A stretch of DNA of 64,000 nucleotides from Brachybacterium aquaticum (lineage in GTDB: Bacteria; Actinomycetota; Actinomycetes; Actinomycetales; Dermabacteraceae), in assembly GCF_014204755.1 (NCBI RefSeq), contig NZ_JACHLZ010000001.1, positions 1,736,001 through 1,800,000 of the forward strand, given 5' to 3'. A program made the position numbers and the translations under genes. Positions 55,531-64,000 of the stretch are shown in pieces. Numbering within the stretch: position 1 is the stretch's first letter; every line of letters starts with the position of its first letter. Below the pieces are notes generated by a model, which saw only the letters and a list, made by a program, of their open reading frames with translations, made no database searches and was not told the DNA's origin.

Positions 55531-56499
55531 TCAGGCCAGGCCCTGGCGCTCCCGTACGCCGGAGAGCTCGTACAGCGCGATCGCGGCGGCGACCGAGGCG
55601 TTCAGCGACTCGGTCCGACCGCCCATGGGGATCGAGACCACCTGGTCGCTGCTCTCCCGGGCCAGGCGCGAGAGGCCCTTGCCCTCCGCGCCGACCACGA
55701 GGACGGTCGGCTGGGTGCCGAGCTCGAGCTCGCGGGAGGTGACGTCCCCGTCGGCGTCCAGGCCCAGCACGAACACGCCCTTCTCCTTGAGGGAGGCGAG
55801 GGCGCGGTTGAGATTGGTGACCTGGGCGACGCGCACGCGGCCGGCGGCACCGGCGGCGACCTTCCACACGCTCGCGGTCATCGAGACGCTGCGCCGCTCG
55901 GGCAGGATCACGCCGTGGGCGCCGAAGGCGTCGGCCGAACGCAGGATCGCGCCGAGGTTGCGGGGATCGGTGATGCCGTCGAGCGCCACCAGCAGCGGCG
56001 GCTCGAAGCGGTCCGCGGCGATCTCGAGCAGGTCGGAGACCTCGGCGTATTCGTAGGGCGGGATGGTCAGCGCCACGCCCTGGTGGACGGCGTGGTCGGT
56101 CATCCGGTCCAGATCGGTGCGGGAGGCCTCGGCGACCGGGAGGCCGCGGGTGGCGGCCAAGCGCATGATCTCGCGCACCCGCTCGTCGGTGTCCAGCCGA
56201 ACCATCACGGTGAGCTGGGTGGCGGGCACGTCCTCGCGCAGCGCCTCCAGCACCGCGTTGCGCCCGGCGACCTGGTCGCTGCCGGGGCTCTTGCGCACGC
56301 CCTTCGCGCCGCCGCGGCCGGAGCCGCCGGAGCCGCTGCCGGACGAGCCGCCGGCGTACTTCTTGTGGGCGGGACGGTCCTCCGCCTTCGGGGTCGGGCC
56401 CTTGCCCTCGAGCGCGCGTCGGCGCACACCGCCGGAGCCGACGGTCGCGCCCTTCTTGCCCTTGCGCACCGCGCCGCGGCGCGAGCTGTTTCCTGCCAT
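55531..56499 (-). CDS. rlmB: 23S rRNA (guanosine2251-2'-O)-methyltransferase RlmB
   Basis: A 322-residue SpoU-type methyltransferase. NLGAILRSADAFGAHGVIL near 180-199, VVGAEGKGLSRL near 265 and SIPMGGRTESLNASVAAAIALYE near 285-307 form the trefoil-knot motifs. The N-terminal 75 residues are a disordered Arg/Lys/Gly/Ser tail (KKGATVGSGG, GGSSGSGSGGSGRGG), usual in actinobacteria. GAGGAG upstream; 20 bases after cysS. Confidence 0.94.
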   Translation of the reverse strand: MAGNSSRRGAVRKGKKGATVGSGGVRRRALEGKGPTPKAEDRPAHKKYAGGSSGSGSGGSGRGGAKGVRKSPGSDQVAGRNAVLEALREDVPATQLTVMVRLDTDERVREIMRLAATRGLPVAEASRTDLDRMTDHAVHQGVALTIPPYEYAEVSDLLEIAADRFEPPLLVALDGITDPRNLGAILRSADAFGAHGVILPERRSVSMTASVWKVAAGAAGRVRVAQVTNLNRALASLKEKGVFVLGLDADGDVTSRELELGTQPTVLVVGAEGKGLSRLARESSDQVVSIPMGGRTESLNASVAAAIALYELSGVRERQGLA

Positions 56500-56519
56500 G
56501 TGTGGAATCTCCTCGGAGT

Positions 56520-57968
56520 TCAGTGCGTGGGATCGAGGGTCCAGCGGGCGCCGTCGGGCCCGTCCTCGATGCGGATCCCCGCGGCGACGAGAGCGTCGCG
56601 CAGAGCGTCGGCCCGGGCCCAGTCCTTCGCGGCGCGGGCCTCCTGACGGGCCGCGAGCTGGGCGGCGATGAGCGCGTCGAGCGCGGCGTGCTCAGCCCCG
56701 TCGGCCCCGGACTCCTGGCCCCACTGCGCGCCGAGCGGGTCAAGGCCCAGCACGTCGAGCATGGCGCGCAGGCGGCCGAGGGACCCGGCGATCTCCTCGC
56801 TGCGGCCAGCGGCACCGGCGGCGGCGAGCAGGGTGTTCAGGGAGGCGAGCTCGCGGTGGATCACGGCGAGGGCCTCGGCGACGGAGAGGTCATCGTCCAT
56901 CGCGGCGACGAACTCCGCGGGCAGCTCCACCGCCGCGAGATCGGCGTCGGGACCGGCGATCGGGTCCTCACCGAGCAGGCCGGCGGCGCGGCGGGCAGCC
57001 TGGGTGAAGCGCTCCCACACCACCTCGGCCTCCCGCATGGCGGTCGCGTTGTACTCGACGGTCGCGCGGTAGTGGCCGCTGACCAGGGCCAGACGGACCG
57101 CCGCGGTGGGATGGTCGCCGAGCGCCTGGGCGGCGGTGACGAAGTTGTCCAGGCTCTTGCCCATCTTCAGCCCGTCCACGGTGAGTACCCCGGAGTGCAT
57201 CCAGCGCTGCGCGAAGCCGAAGCCTGCGGCATGGGACTGGGCCTGCTCGTTCTCGTGGTGCGGGAAGCGCAGGTCCAGACCGCCGGCGTGGATGTCGAAG
57301 GTCTCCCCGAGGTACTTGCGGCTCATCGCCGAGCACTCCAGGTGCCAGCCGGGGCGGCCGCGGCCGAAGGGCGTGTCCCAGGAGGCGGTCTCCGGCTCGG
57401 TGGCCTTGGCGGCCTTCCACAGGGCGAAGTCGCGACGGTCGCGCTTGCCGGGCTCCATCTCCTCGCCCGCGTCCTGCATGTCCTCGAGGGACTGCCGGGT
57501 GAGCGAGCCGTAGTCCGGCAGGGAGGCGACGTCGAAGTACACCGAGCCGTTCCCGTCGGCGTAGGCGTGGCCGCGCTCGATGAGCAGCTGCATCAGCTCG
57601 ATCATCTCGGGCACGTGCCCGGTGGCGCGCGGCTCGTAGGTGGGCCGACGGTTGCCGATCCGGTCCAGCACGTCGGCGAACTCGCGCTCGAAGCGCAGCG
57701 ACCAGGCCCACCACTCGGCGCCCGACTCGGCGGACTTCACGAGGATCTTGTCGTCGATGTCGGTGACGTTGCGGACGTGGGTCACCTCGTAGCCGCTGCG
57801 CTCGAGCCAGCGCACCAGCACGTCGAAGGCGAGGAAGGTGCGCAGGTGGCCGAGGTGCGGGGCGCCCTGCGTGGTGGGACCGCAGACGTACAGCGACACC
57901 GCCCCCTCGCGCACCGGGGTGAACGGTGCGGTGGTGCGGGTGGCGGTGTCGTGCAGCTGAAGAGTCAC
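56520..57968 (-). CDS. cysS: Cysteinyl-tRNA synthetase
   Basis: A 482-residue class I synthetase. C29 and the HIGH motif H38-LGH41 ([13 protein letters not shown]) and KMGKS near 264 ([10 protein letters not shown]) plus [11 protein letters not shown] are diagnostic; not MshC, as length and the C-terminal helical domain fit CysS. GTG start with TACCCT seven bases upstream. Followed by rlmB as in most actinobacteria. Confidence 0.96.
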   Translation of the reverse strand: MTLQLHDTATRTTAPFTPVREGAVSLYVCGPTTQGAPHLGHLRTFLAFDVLVRWLERSGYEVTHVRNVTDIDDKILVKSAESGAEWWAWSLRFEREFADVLDRIGNRRPTYEPRATGHVPEMIELMQLLIERGHAYADGNGSVYFDVASLPDYGSLTRQSLEDMQDAGEEMEPGKRDRRDFALWKAAKATEPETASWDTPFGRGRPGWHLECSAMSRKYLGETFDIHAGGLDLRFPHHENEQAQSHAAGFGFAQRWMHSGVLTVDGLKMGKSLDNFVTAAQALGDHPTAAVRLALVSGHYRATVEYNATAMREAEVVWERFTQAARRAAGLLGEDPIAGPDADLAAVELPAEFVAAMDDDLSVAEALAVIHRELASLNTLLAAAGAAGRSEEIAGSLGRLRAMLDVLGLDPLGAQWGQESGADGAEHAALDALIAAQLAARQEARAAKDWARADALRDALVAAGIRIEDGPDGARWTLDPTH

Positions 57969-57975
57969 GTCCCCC

Positions 57976-57981
57976 AGGGTA
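57976..57981 (-). promoter_or_regulatory. Leaderless-type -10 element of cysS
   Basis: TACCCT, seven bases, GTG on the minus strand. Confidence 0.5.
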
Positions 57982-58042
57982 CTGCCTGGTGGGGCGCGGG
58001 CCGGTCAGCGCGGCCGGTCCTGCGCAGGGGTGGTGCGACCGG

Positions 58043-58525
58043 TCACTCGGTGCGGGCGCTGACCTGCTTGCCGTAGAGCTCCTCGAACGTGTCGTCGTAG
58101 GAGACGGCGTTCTTGCGGCGCTTGCCCTGGACCGCCTGGACCGCGTTCTGGGCGGTCTCGATGGTGGTCTCGGGGGCCTTTAGCTTCTTCGAGACCAGGA
58201 AGGCGACCAGGCCTGCGATCGCGCCGAGGACGATGAACACGCCCGCGACGATGAGGAAGGAGGCCCAGTACGGCAGGCCCAGGGCGTTCAGCCCGGTGGC
58301 CGCCGCGAAGAGCAGCATGACCCATGCCGACAGCAGGAGGAAGAGCAGCACGGCGGCCATGGCGGCGATGATGCCGACCTTGATCGCGAGCGCGGTCCCC
58401 TCCTTCTTGGCGATGTCGATCTCGTGGTGGACGACACCCAGGAGCTCGTCGCGGATGGACTGGACGAGCTCGCCGATGGACCGCTGGGTGGGCGGCGTGC
58501 TCGGGTCGTTCGTGGTGTTGATCAT
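58043..58525 (-). CDS. Phage-holin-family (Actinobacterial Holin-X) membrane protein
   Basis: A 160-residue protein with an amphipathic N-terminal helix (VQSIRDELLGVVHHEIDIAKKE) and two or three membrane helices between 44 and 112, followed by a charged cytosolic tail. It matches the housekeeping actinobacterial holin-like family, not a lysis gene; no prophage genes are close. TAGGCT six bases before ATG suggests a leaderless transcript. Confidence 0.8.
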   Translation of the reverse strand: MINTTNDPSTPPTQRSIGELVQSIRDELLGVVHHEIDIAKKEGTALAIKVGIIAAMAAVLLFLLLSAWVMLLFAAATGLNALGLPYWASFLIVAGVFIVLGAIAGLVAFLVSKKLKAPETTIETAQNAVQAVQGKRRKNAVSYDDTFEELYGKQVSARTE

Positions 58526-58531
58526 GGCGGG

Positions 58532-58537
58532 AGCCTA
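58532..58537 (-). promoter_or_regulatory. Leaderless-type -10 element of the holin-like gene
   Basis: TAGGCT, then CCCGCC, then ATG on the minus strand. Confidence 0.55.
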
Positions 58538-58575
58538 TCGCAGGGGTCGGCACGGAGCGCGAAGGTCGGGGCAGT

Positions 58576-59760
58576 TCACTCCACCGAGATCCGCTTGCGG
58601 CGGGTGGTCTCGGGGCGGGGGCCGGCGGAGGTGGAGCGGCGCACCACGATCGACGGGGCGACGGCCACGTCGCGGGTCGGGCCCTCGTGGCCGGAGACCC
58701 GCTCGACCAGGAACTGCGCGGCCAGCGCTCCGAGCCGGTCGGAGTTGGGATCCACGCTGGTCAGCTGGGCGACGCCGGAGGAGGCGAGGGAGGTGTTGCC
58801 GTAGCCGGCGACCGCCAGCTCCTCGGGCACGTCGAAGCCGGCCTCGCGGGCGGCGGAGAGGACGCCGACGGCGGTGACGTCGTTGGCGCAGGTCACGGCC
58901 GTGGGCACGCGGCTGCCGCGCAGCAGCATCGACCCGGCGGTCTGCCCGACCTGCTCGGTGAAGTCGCCGGGCTCGACGCGGGCCACGTCGGACAGGCCGT
59001 GGCGGGCCATCGCGGCGCGGAAGGCGTCGGCGCGCTCGCGGGCGACCGCGGCGCCGACCCCGCCGACGTGGGCGATCTCGCGATGTCCGAGACCCACCAG
59101 ATGGTCGACCAGCAGTCCCTGGCCCACCTCGTCGTCGATGCGGACGGTGTCGAAGCGGCCGACGAACTCGCGGGAGCAGCCGATGCCGATGAGCGGCCGG
59201 TTGCCGGTGGCCTCTAGCACGCTGTCCATGTCGGCGAGGTCGGAGACCATGAGGAAGCCGTCCACGCCGAGGTGGACGAGGTTCTCGATTGCGTCGGTGT
59301 CCGCGGCGACGGGGTACTCGGGCACGCGCCGACGGGTGGGGACCACGACGGCGGTGCGGCCGGTCGCGGTGAGCTCGATGCGGATCGAGCGGACCAGGTC
59401 CGAGATCCAGGTGTTGCGCATGGTGTTGACGAGGATCGCGACCACGCCGCGGTGCTCGGTCTCCTCGCTGAGCTCCTCGATGGGGAAGTTCAGCCGCTCG
59501 GCCGCCTCCCGCACCCGCGCCGCCATCTGCGGCTTGATCTCGTCGGACCCGCGCAGAGCGCGCAGCGCGACCGCGCTGGAGATGCCCAGCGAGTTCGCGA
59601 CATCGCCAAGCGTGCCGCGGGCGACGCCCTCGGCCGCGAGCGAGGCGGCGGTGGACTCGACGTTCTCGACGACCTGCCCGGTCGCGCCGGCGTCCTCGGG
59701 CGCGGACTCGTCGATGCGGGGGTCGATCTGATCGGAGGAGGAGGTGGCGTCACTGCTCAT
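58576..59760 (-). CDS. LacI-family transcriptional regulator
   Basis: A 394-residue regulator. The HTH lies near 48-68 (TLGDVANSLGISSAVALRAL) rather than at the extreme N terminus because of a ~45-residue acidic Ser/Asp-rich extension; the periplasmic-binding-like effector domain follows (VVAILVNTMRNTWISDLVRSI near 108). A carbohydrate ligand is likely from the family. ATG 59760 has TTCAAT seven bases upstream; an ATG three codons earlier is an alternative. Divergent from the histidine kinase across a region with dyads. Target genes unknown. Confidence 0.88.
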   Translation of the reverse strand: MSSDATSSSDQIDPRIDESAPEDAGATGQVVENVESTAASLAAEGVARGTLGDVANSLGISSAVALRALRGSDEIKPQMAARVREAAERLNFPIEELSEETEHRGVVAILVNTMRNTWISDLVRSIRIELTATGRTAVVVPTRRRVPEYPVAADTDAIENLVHLGVDGFLMVSDLADMDSVLEATGNRPLIGIGCSREFVGRFDTVRIDDEVGQGLLVDHLVGLGHREIAHVGGVGAAVARERADAFRAAMARHGLSDVARVEPGDFTEQVGQTAGSMLLRGSRVPTAVTCANDVTAVGVLSAAREAGFDVPEELAVAGYGNTSLASSGVAQLTSVDPNSDRLGALAAQFLVERVSGHEGPTRDVAVAPSIVVRRSTSAGPRPETTRRKRISVE

Positions 59761-59767
59761 GGCTCCC

Positions 59768-59773
59768 ATTGAA
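59768..59773 (-). promoter_or_regulatory. Leaderless-type -10 element of the LacI gene
   Basis: TTCAAT, seven bases, ATG on the minus strand; weaker match than others (T at position 2). Confidence 0.3.
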
Positions 59774-59795
59774 CCGCATCCGCGGGGCATGCGTC

Positions 59796-59837
59796 GCACG
59801 GTTCCGCCGCGGGACCGCACGGTTCCGCCGCGGGACC
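59796..59837. repeat. Perfect 21-bp tandem duplication with internal dyads
   Basis: Two identical 21-bp copies (59796-59816 and 59817-59837), each with a near-palindrome GGTTCCGC-C-GCGGGACC. A 21-bp offset is two helical turns, so a protein would bind both on the same face. Located between the LacI gene and the kinase gene. Confidence 0.9.
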
Positions 59838-59851
59838 GGGGGATATCCCCC
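59838..59851. promoter_or_regulatory. 14-bp perfect palindrome in the LacI-kinase divergent region
   Basis: GGGGGATATCCCCC, directly after the 21-bp tandem repeat and centred about 66 bases before the kinase start codon. Candidate operator for LacI or for the response regulator. Confidence 0.6.
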
Positions 59852-59898
59852 GTCGGCGCGCCGGGCGGGCACGGTGGGGCCCGGGGCCGGGGCGCGTC

Positions 59899-59904
59899 TA
59901 GGGT
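59899..59904 (+). promoter_or_regulatory. Leaderless-type -10 element of the kinase operon
   Basis: TAGGGT, then CGTGCC, then ATG at 59911. Confidence 0.6.
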
Positions 59905-59910
59905 CGTGCC

Positions 59911-61275
59911 ATGGACGAGACGACCGACGGGGCCGCGCTGCCCGAGCGCCCCCGGATCACCCCGGCCTCCCTGGCCTCGGTGGTCGTGGGCGGCGTGCTG
60001 AGCTTCACCTGGCTGATCCTCAGCGTGACCATGCTGATCGCCGGGCTCAGCGCCCTGCCCGCGCTCGGTGCCGGTCTGCTGCTGCTCATCCCCTGGCTGC
60101 TGGCGATGCAGGTCGTCGTGCGCATCGAGCGCCGCCGGGCCGTCGCGATCCACGGCATCGGCGTGATCGTCCCCGTGCGCCGCCGCTCGCGCCGCACCGG
60201 CGCGGCGGGCTGGCTGCAGAACCGCTGGTTCGAGCTGGGCAGCGGCGCGTTCTGGCGGGGCATCCTCCACCACCACCTGGCCATGCTTGTGGCCGGGGCG
60301 TTCTTCGTGGCCTTCGCGGCACTGCTGTGGCTGGGGTGGAACGGCTGGCAGCTCGCACTGCTGCACGGACCGCTCGAGCTGGGCGGGGTGGAGCTGACTC
60401 GCTGGGGGCTGGCCCTCATCGGCACCGCCGGGGTGCTGCTCTCCGGCGCGATGCTGGCCCTCGGGGCGCTGGCCGACCGGGGCCTGGCCCGGGGGCTGAT
60501 CTCCGGTTCCGAGGAGGAGCTGCGCGAGCAGGTCGCCGAGCTCGCCGAGCGCCGCCAGGGCGCGGTCGACGCCGCCGCCCAGGAACGGCTGCGGATCGAG
60601 CGGGACCTCCACGACGGCGTCCAGCCGCGCCTGGTGAACCTCGCCATGACCCTCGGCATCGCCCGCACCGCGATCCGCACCGACCCCGACCGGGCCGAGC
60701 GCCTGGTCACCGAGGCGCACGCCGAGGCGAAGGCCGTGATGACGGACCTGCGCCAGCTCGCCCGCGGCATCCACCCCGCCGTGCTCACGGACCGGGGCCT
60801 GGATGCGGCGCTGTCCGCTCTCGCCGCCCGCTCCCGCATCCCGGTCGAGCTCGACGTGCAGCTGCCGCCCGGCACCCATGCGGGCCTGGACCGCGAGCGC
60901 GAGGGCGTGGCCTACTTCCTGGTCGCCGAGGCGCTGACCAACATCACCAAGCACGCCGAGGCCTCGCGCATCCGGGTCGACGTCCGCCAGGACGCCCGGG
61001 TTCTGCGGGTGCGGATCGAGGACGACGGCCGCGGCGGCGCCCGCGTGCACCGCGACGGGATGTCCACCGGGCTCGCGGGGCTGACCGACCGGGTCCGCGC
61101 CACCGGCGGGGTGCTCGAGGTGACGAGCCCACCCGGCGAGGGCACGGTGCTCGAGGCCGTGATCCCGACCCTGCGCGGCACCGCTCCACCGACTGCTGCC
61201 GTGGCACCCGCCTCGGCACCCGCCCCGCCGCCCCGCCCCCAGACCCGACCGGACCCCCAGGAGGCCCACCGATGA
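59911..61275 (+). CDS. Sensor histidine kinase (NarL-type, HisKA_3)
   Basis: A 454-residue kinase with four to five membrane helices in the first ~190 residues, a HisKA_3 box with H234 in ERDLHDGVQPRL, and an HATPase domain (EALTNITKHAEAS, DDGRGG, GLTDRVRATGG). The H-box reads HDGVQPRL where most family members have HDGAQQRL. A Pro-rich tail ends the protein. Coupled to the response regulator by ATGA. Confidence 0.9.
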   Translation: MDETTDGAALPERPRITPASLASVVVGGVLSFTWLILSVTMLIAGLSALPALGAGLLLLIPWLLAMQVVVRIERRRAVAIHGIGVIVPVRRRSRRTGAAGWLQNRWFELGSGAFWRGILHHHLAMLVAGAFFVAFAALLWLGWNGWQLALLHGPLELGGVELTRWGLALIGTAGVLLSGAMLALGALADRGLARGLISGSEEELREQVAELAERRQGAVDAAAQERLRIERDLHDGVQPRLVNLAMTLGIARTAIRTDPDRAERLVTEAHAEAKAVMTDLRQLARGIHPAVLTDRGLDAALSALAARSRIPVELDVQLPPGTHAGLDREREGVAYFLVAEALTNITKHAEASRIRVDVRQDARVLRVRIEDDGRGGARVHRDGMSTGLAGLTDRVRATGGVLEVTSPPGEGTVLEAVIPTLRGTAPPTAAVAPASAPAPPPRPQTRPDPQEAHR

Positions 61276-61928
61276 GGATCGTGATCGCCGACGACGCCGT
61301 GCTGCTGCGGGCAGGGCTCGAGCGCCTGCTCACCGAGGCCGGGCACGAGGTGGTCGCCGCCGTGGGCGACGCCGCCGGGCTGCTCGCGGCCGTCTCCCAC
61401 CACCGCCCCGACCTCGCCGTGATCGACGTGCGCATGCCGCCGACGTTCACCGACGAGGGCGTGCGCGCCGCGGTGCTGATCCGCCAGCAGGATCCCGAGG
61501 TGAAACTGCTGGTGCTCTCCCAGTACGTCGAGGAGCGCTACGCCTCCGACCTCATCGCCGACTCGCCGCAGGGGCTGGGCTACGTACTCAAGGACCGCGT
61601 GGCCGACGTCGAGGACTTCCTCGGGGTCGTGGACACCGTCGGCGGGGGCGGGACCTGGCTGGACCCCGAGGTGGTCCAGCAGATCTTCGTCCGCTCGCGC
61701 CGCCGCCGCACCCTCGAAGCGCTCACCCCGCGCGAGCGGGAGGTGCTCTCGCTCATGGCGCAGGGGCGCTCCAACCAGGCCATCGCCGACACGCTCTTCG
61801 TCTCCGCCGGCAGCGTGGAGAAGCACATCTCCTCGCTGCTCACCAAGCTCGACCTGCCGCCGGTGGACGGCGAGAACCGGCGCGTCATGGCGGTGCTGCG
61901 CTACCTGGAATCGGAGGACCGGACATGA
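61272..61928 (+). CDS. LuxR/NarL-family response regulator
   Basis: A 218-residue regulator: receiver domain with phospho-acceptor D52 (VIDVRMP) and a C-terminal LuxR HTH (LTPREREVLSLMAQGRSN near 148-165). Partner of the upstream kinase, with ATGA overlaps on both sides. Confidence 0.93.
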   Translation: MRIVIADDAVLLRAGLERLLTEAGHEVVAAVGDAAGLLAAVSHHRPDLAVIDVRMPPTFTDEGVRAAVLIRQQDPEVKLLVLSQYVEERYASDLIADSPQGLGYVLKDRVADVEDFLGVVDTVGGGGTWLDPEVVQQIFVRSRRRRTLEALTPREREVLSLMAQGRSNQAIADTLFVSAGSVEKHISSLLTKLDLPPVDGENRRVMAVLRYLESEDRT

Positions 61929-62911
61929 GCGTCGACGCTCCCGACCGCCCGCCCGCAGGGCCGTCCACCGGACCCGTGGCCGGGCCGCCCGGCCTGCCGA
62001 ACGATCCCCCACGTCCGCCGGACCCGGAGGTGCGCTACGACCCGCCGCGGAGCCTGGTCCCCTCCCCCGCCTCCGACCGCCCCTGGCGCACCGGGACGGT
62101 GCTCGTGGGCGGGGGCGTGGTGCTGCTGCTCGTGCTGGTGCTCGCGGCGACCTCGGCCGCGACCTGGGTGAACGCCCGTCGCTTCACCGAGGTCCCCGCG
62201 ACGACGACGCTCGGTGCCCCGACCTCGCTGTCGGTGGGCAGCACCCTCGGGACCGTGCGGGTACAGCCCTCCGACGAGGTCGACGAAGTCGTGCTGTCCC
62301 TCGTGGAGCCCGGCACCACGGTGCCCGCCGCCGAGGGCGACATGGTCCGCGCCCGCATCGAGCGCAGCGGCGGCGCGGACGCGACGGTGGTCCGGGTGAG
62401 CCAGCCCGAGGAGTACACCGGCGTGCCCGGGGTGGACCGGGCCCGCGACGTCCTGGTCCTCGTGCCGAGCGGGCACGTGATGGACCTGGACCTGAGCTCC
62501 ACCGTGGGCGATGTGGTCGCCGACGGCGAGTTCTCGGCGGTGAACGTGCGCGCCGACGTGGGCGACGTCCACCTCGGACCGGTCTCCGCCCCGGACGGGC
62601 TCACCGTCAGCACGGACATCGGCGGGATCGACGTGGAGACCGTCTCCCCCGCCCCGACCTCGGTCGAACTGACCTCCAGCCTCGGGGACGTGTCCCTGCG
62701 CCTGCCGGCCGATGCGGGCGGCGAAGTGAGTCTGCTCAGCGAGCTCGGGGACCTGCGGATCGCCGTGGCCGGCACCTCCCGCTGGGGCGTCGAGACCAGC
62801 ACCGGGCTCGGCACCGAGCAGATCGATCCCGGCCTCACCGACGGCAGCGGCGCCCCGGTCGGCACGCTCTCAGCGAGGACCGAGACCGGGGACGTGACGA
62901 TCACGCGCTGA
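61925..62911 (+). CDS. DUF4097-like beta-helix membrane protein
   Basis: A 328-residue protein: Pro-rich cytosolic start, one membrane helix near 58-80, and an extracytoplasmic part with repeated short beta turns containing GDV (STVGDVVADGEFSAV, ADVGDVHLGPV, SLGDVSLRLP, ELGDLRIAV), typical of DUF4097/LiaF-type beta-helices. Coupled to the response regulator (ATGA), so it is probably part of an envelope-stress sensing unit. Confidence 0.82.
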   Translation: MSVDAPDRPPAGPSTGPVAGPPGLPNDPPRPPDPEVRYDPPRSLVPSPASDRPWRTGTVLVGGGVVLLLVLVLAATSAATWVNARRFTEVPATTTLGAPTSLSVGSTLGTVRVQPSDEVDEVVLSLVEPGTTVPAAEGDMVRARIERSGGADATVVRVSQPEEYTGVPGVDRARDVLVLVPSGHVMDLDLSSTVGDVVADGEFSAVNVRADVGDVHLGPVSAPDGLTVSTDIGGIDVETVSPAPTSVELTSSLGDVSLRLPADAGGEVSLLSELGDLRIAVAGTSRWGVETSTGLGTEQIDPGLTDGSGAPVGTLSARTETGDVTITR

Positions 62912-62963
62912 AAGGTCCGACGGCGGGAGATCCCCCTGGCGATGTCTCGCTCGGGCCGCACAC

Positions 62964-63003
62964 ACGAAGGGCGTCCCCTCCACCGGGAGGGGACGCCCTT
63001 CGT
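62964..63003. terminator. Bidirectional terminator between DUF4097 and acs
   Basis: 18-bp perfect arms (62964-62981 / 62986-63003) with loop ACCG between the convergent genes. Confidence 0.85.
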
Positions 63004-63026
63004 CGTCGGGCAGGAGCGGACCGGGG

Positions 63027-64000
<974 letters not shown>

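Noticed and set aside
58043..58525. Prophage lysis gene
   Set aside because: The holin-like protein is a common chromosomal actinobacterial family and no phage genes surround it.

Overview
The window is very GC-rich (roughly 70% or more by eye) and gene-dense, with mostly chromosomal core genes in the order and style of Actinomycetota. Actinobacterial markers include Lsr2, an Rv0996-like (SepX/GlpR-type) membrane protein, DUF4032 beside a UgpC/MsmK ATPase, DUF3180 in the folate operon, a cysteine-free L32, protein O-mannosyltransferase and a DUF222/13E12 HNH protein. With luxS, mqo and lutABC present and no mycolate genes seen, a Micrococcales member (Brachybacterium/Dermabacteraceae-like) is my best guess; that is an inference, not a database match.

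Layout. 1-5.4 kb: end of an ABC-F gene, a DUF222/HNH gene, then the ATGA-coupled minus-strand operon tatD-rsmA(ksgA)-ispE. 5.6-11.7 kb: rpmF, rsmI, a protein mannosyltransferase, malQ, and luxS behind a LysR-effector-like protein without an HTH. 11.7-20 kb: two tandem alpha/beta hydrolases, two lipoproteins, tRNA-Ala(CGC), an inositol-phosphatase family gene, a sugar-lactone oxidase, an alanine-racemase-fold enzyme and the SepX/GlpR-like protein. 20-28.4 kb: rimJ-like, 5-formyl-THF cyclo-ligase, FmdB, SAF protein, mscL, mutY, an argA-like acetyltransferase, DedA and clpC. 28.7-34.7 kb: a plus-strand respiratory carbon cassette, mqo then lutA-lutB-lutC-galM with ATGA overlaps. 34.9-49.6 kb: a long minus-strand block in the classic actinobacterial order dac-tilS-hpt-ftsH-folE-folP-folBK-DUF3180-two PH proteins-DUF2520-panC-lysS-small ORF-lsr2. 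49.7-64 kb: ppa, a glycine-rich unknown, def, ugpC/msmK with DUF4032, YczE, rlmB, cysS, a holin-like protein, a LacI regulator, a histidine kinase/response regulator/DUF4097 operon, and the C-terminal half of acs.

How the genes work together. Translation and RNA maturation are heavily represented (rsmA, rsmI, rlmB, tilS, lysS, cysS, def, rpmF, tRNA-Ala), alongside folate and pantothenate synthesis, proteostasis (clpC, ftsH), lactate/malate oxidation feeding the quinone pool, and acetate activation. Many genes show a NANNNT hexamer exactly 6-7 bases before the start codon and no Shine-Dalgarno, the signature of leaderless transcription.

Non-coding structure that genes do not explain: a seven-copy 14-bp array and a 12-bp palindrome upstream of ugpC/msmK; a 21-bp tandem dyad plus a 14-bp perfect palindrome between the LacI and kinase genes; a 48-bp perfect palindrome after ppa; and a scattered 10-mer CCCGTCGGCC, whose doubled form CCCGTCGGCCGACGGG is palindromic, found at 24 places. 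No complete prophage, insertion sequence or CRISPR array was seen.
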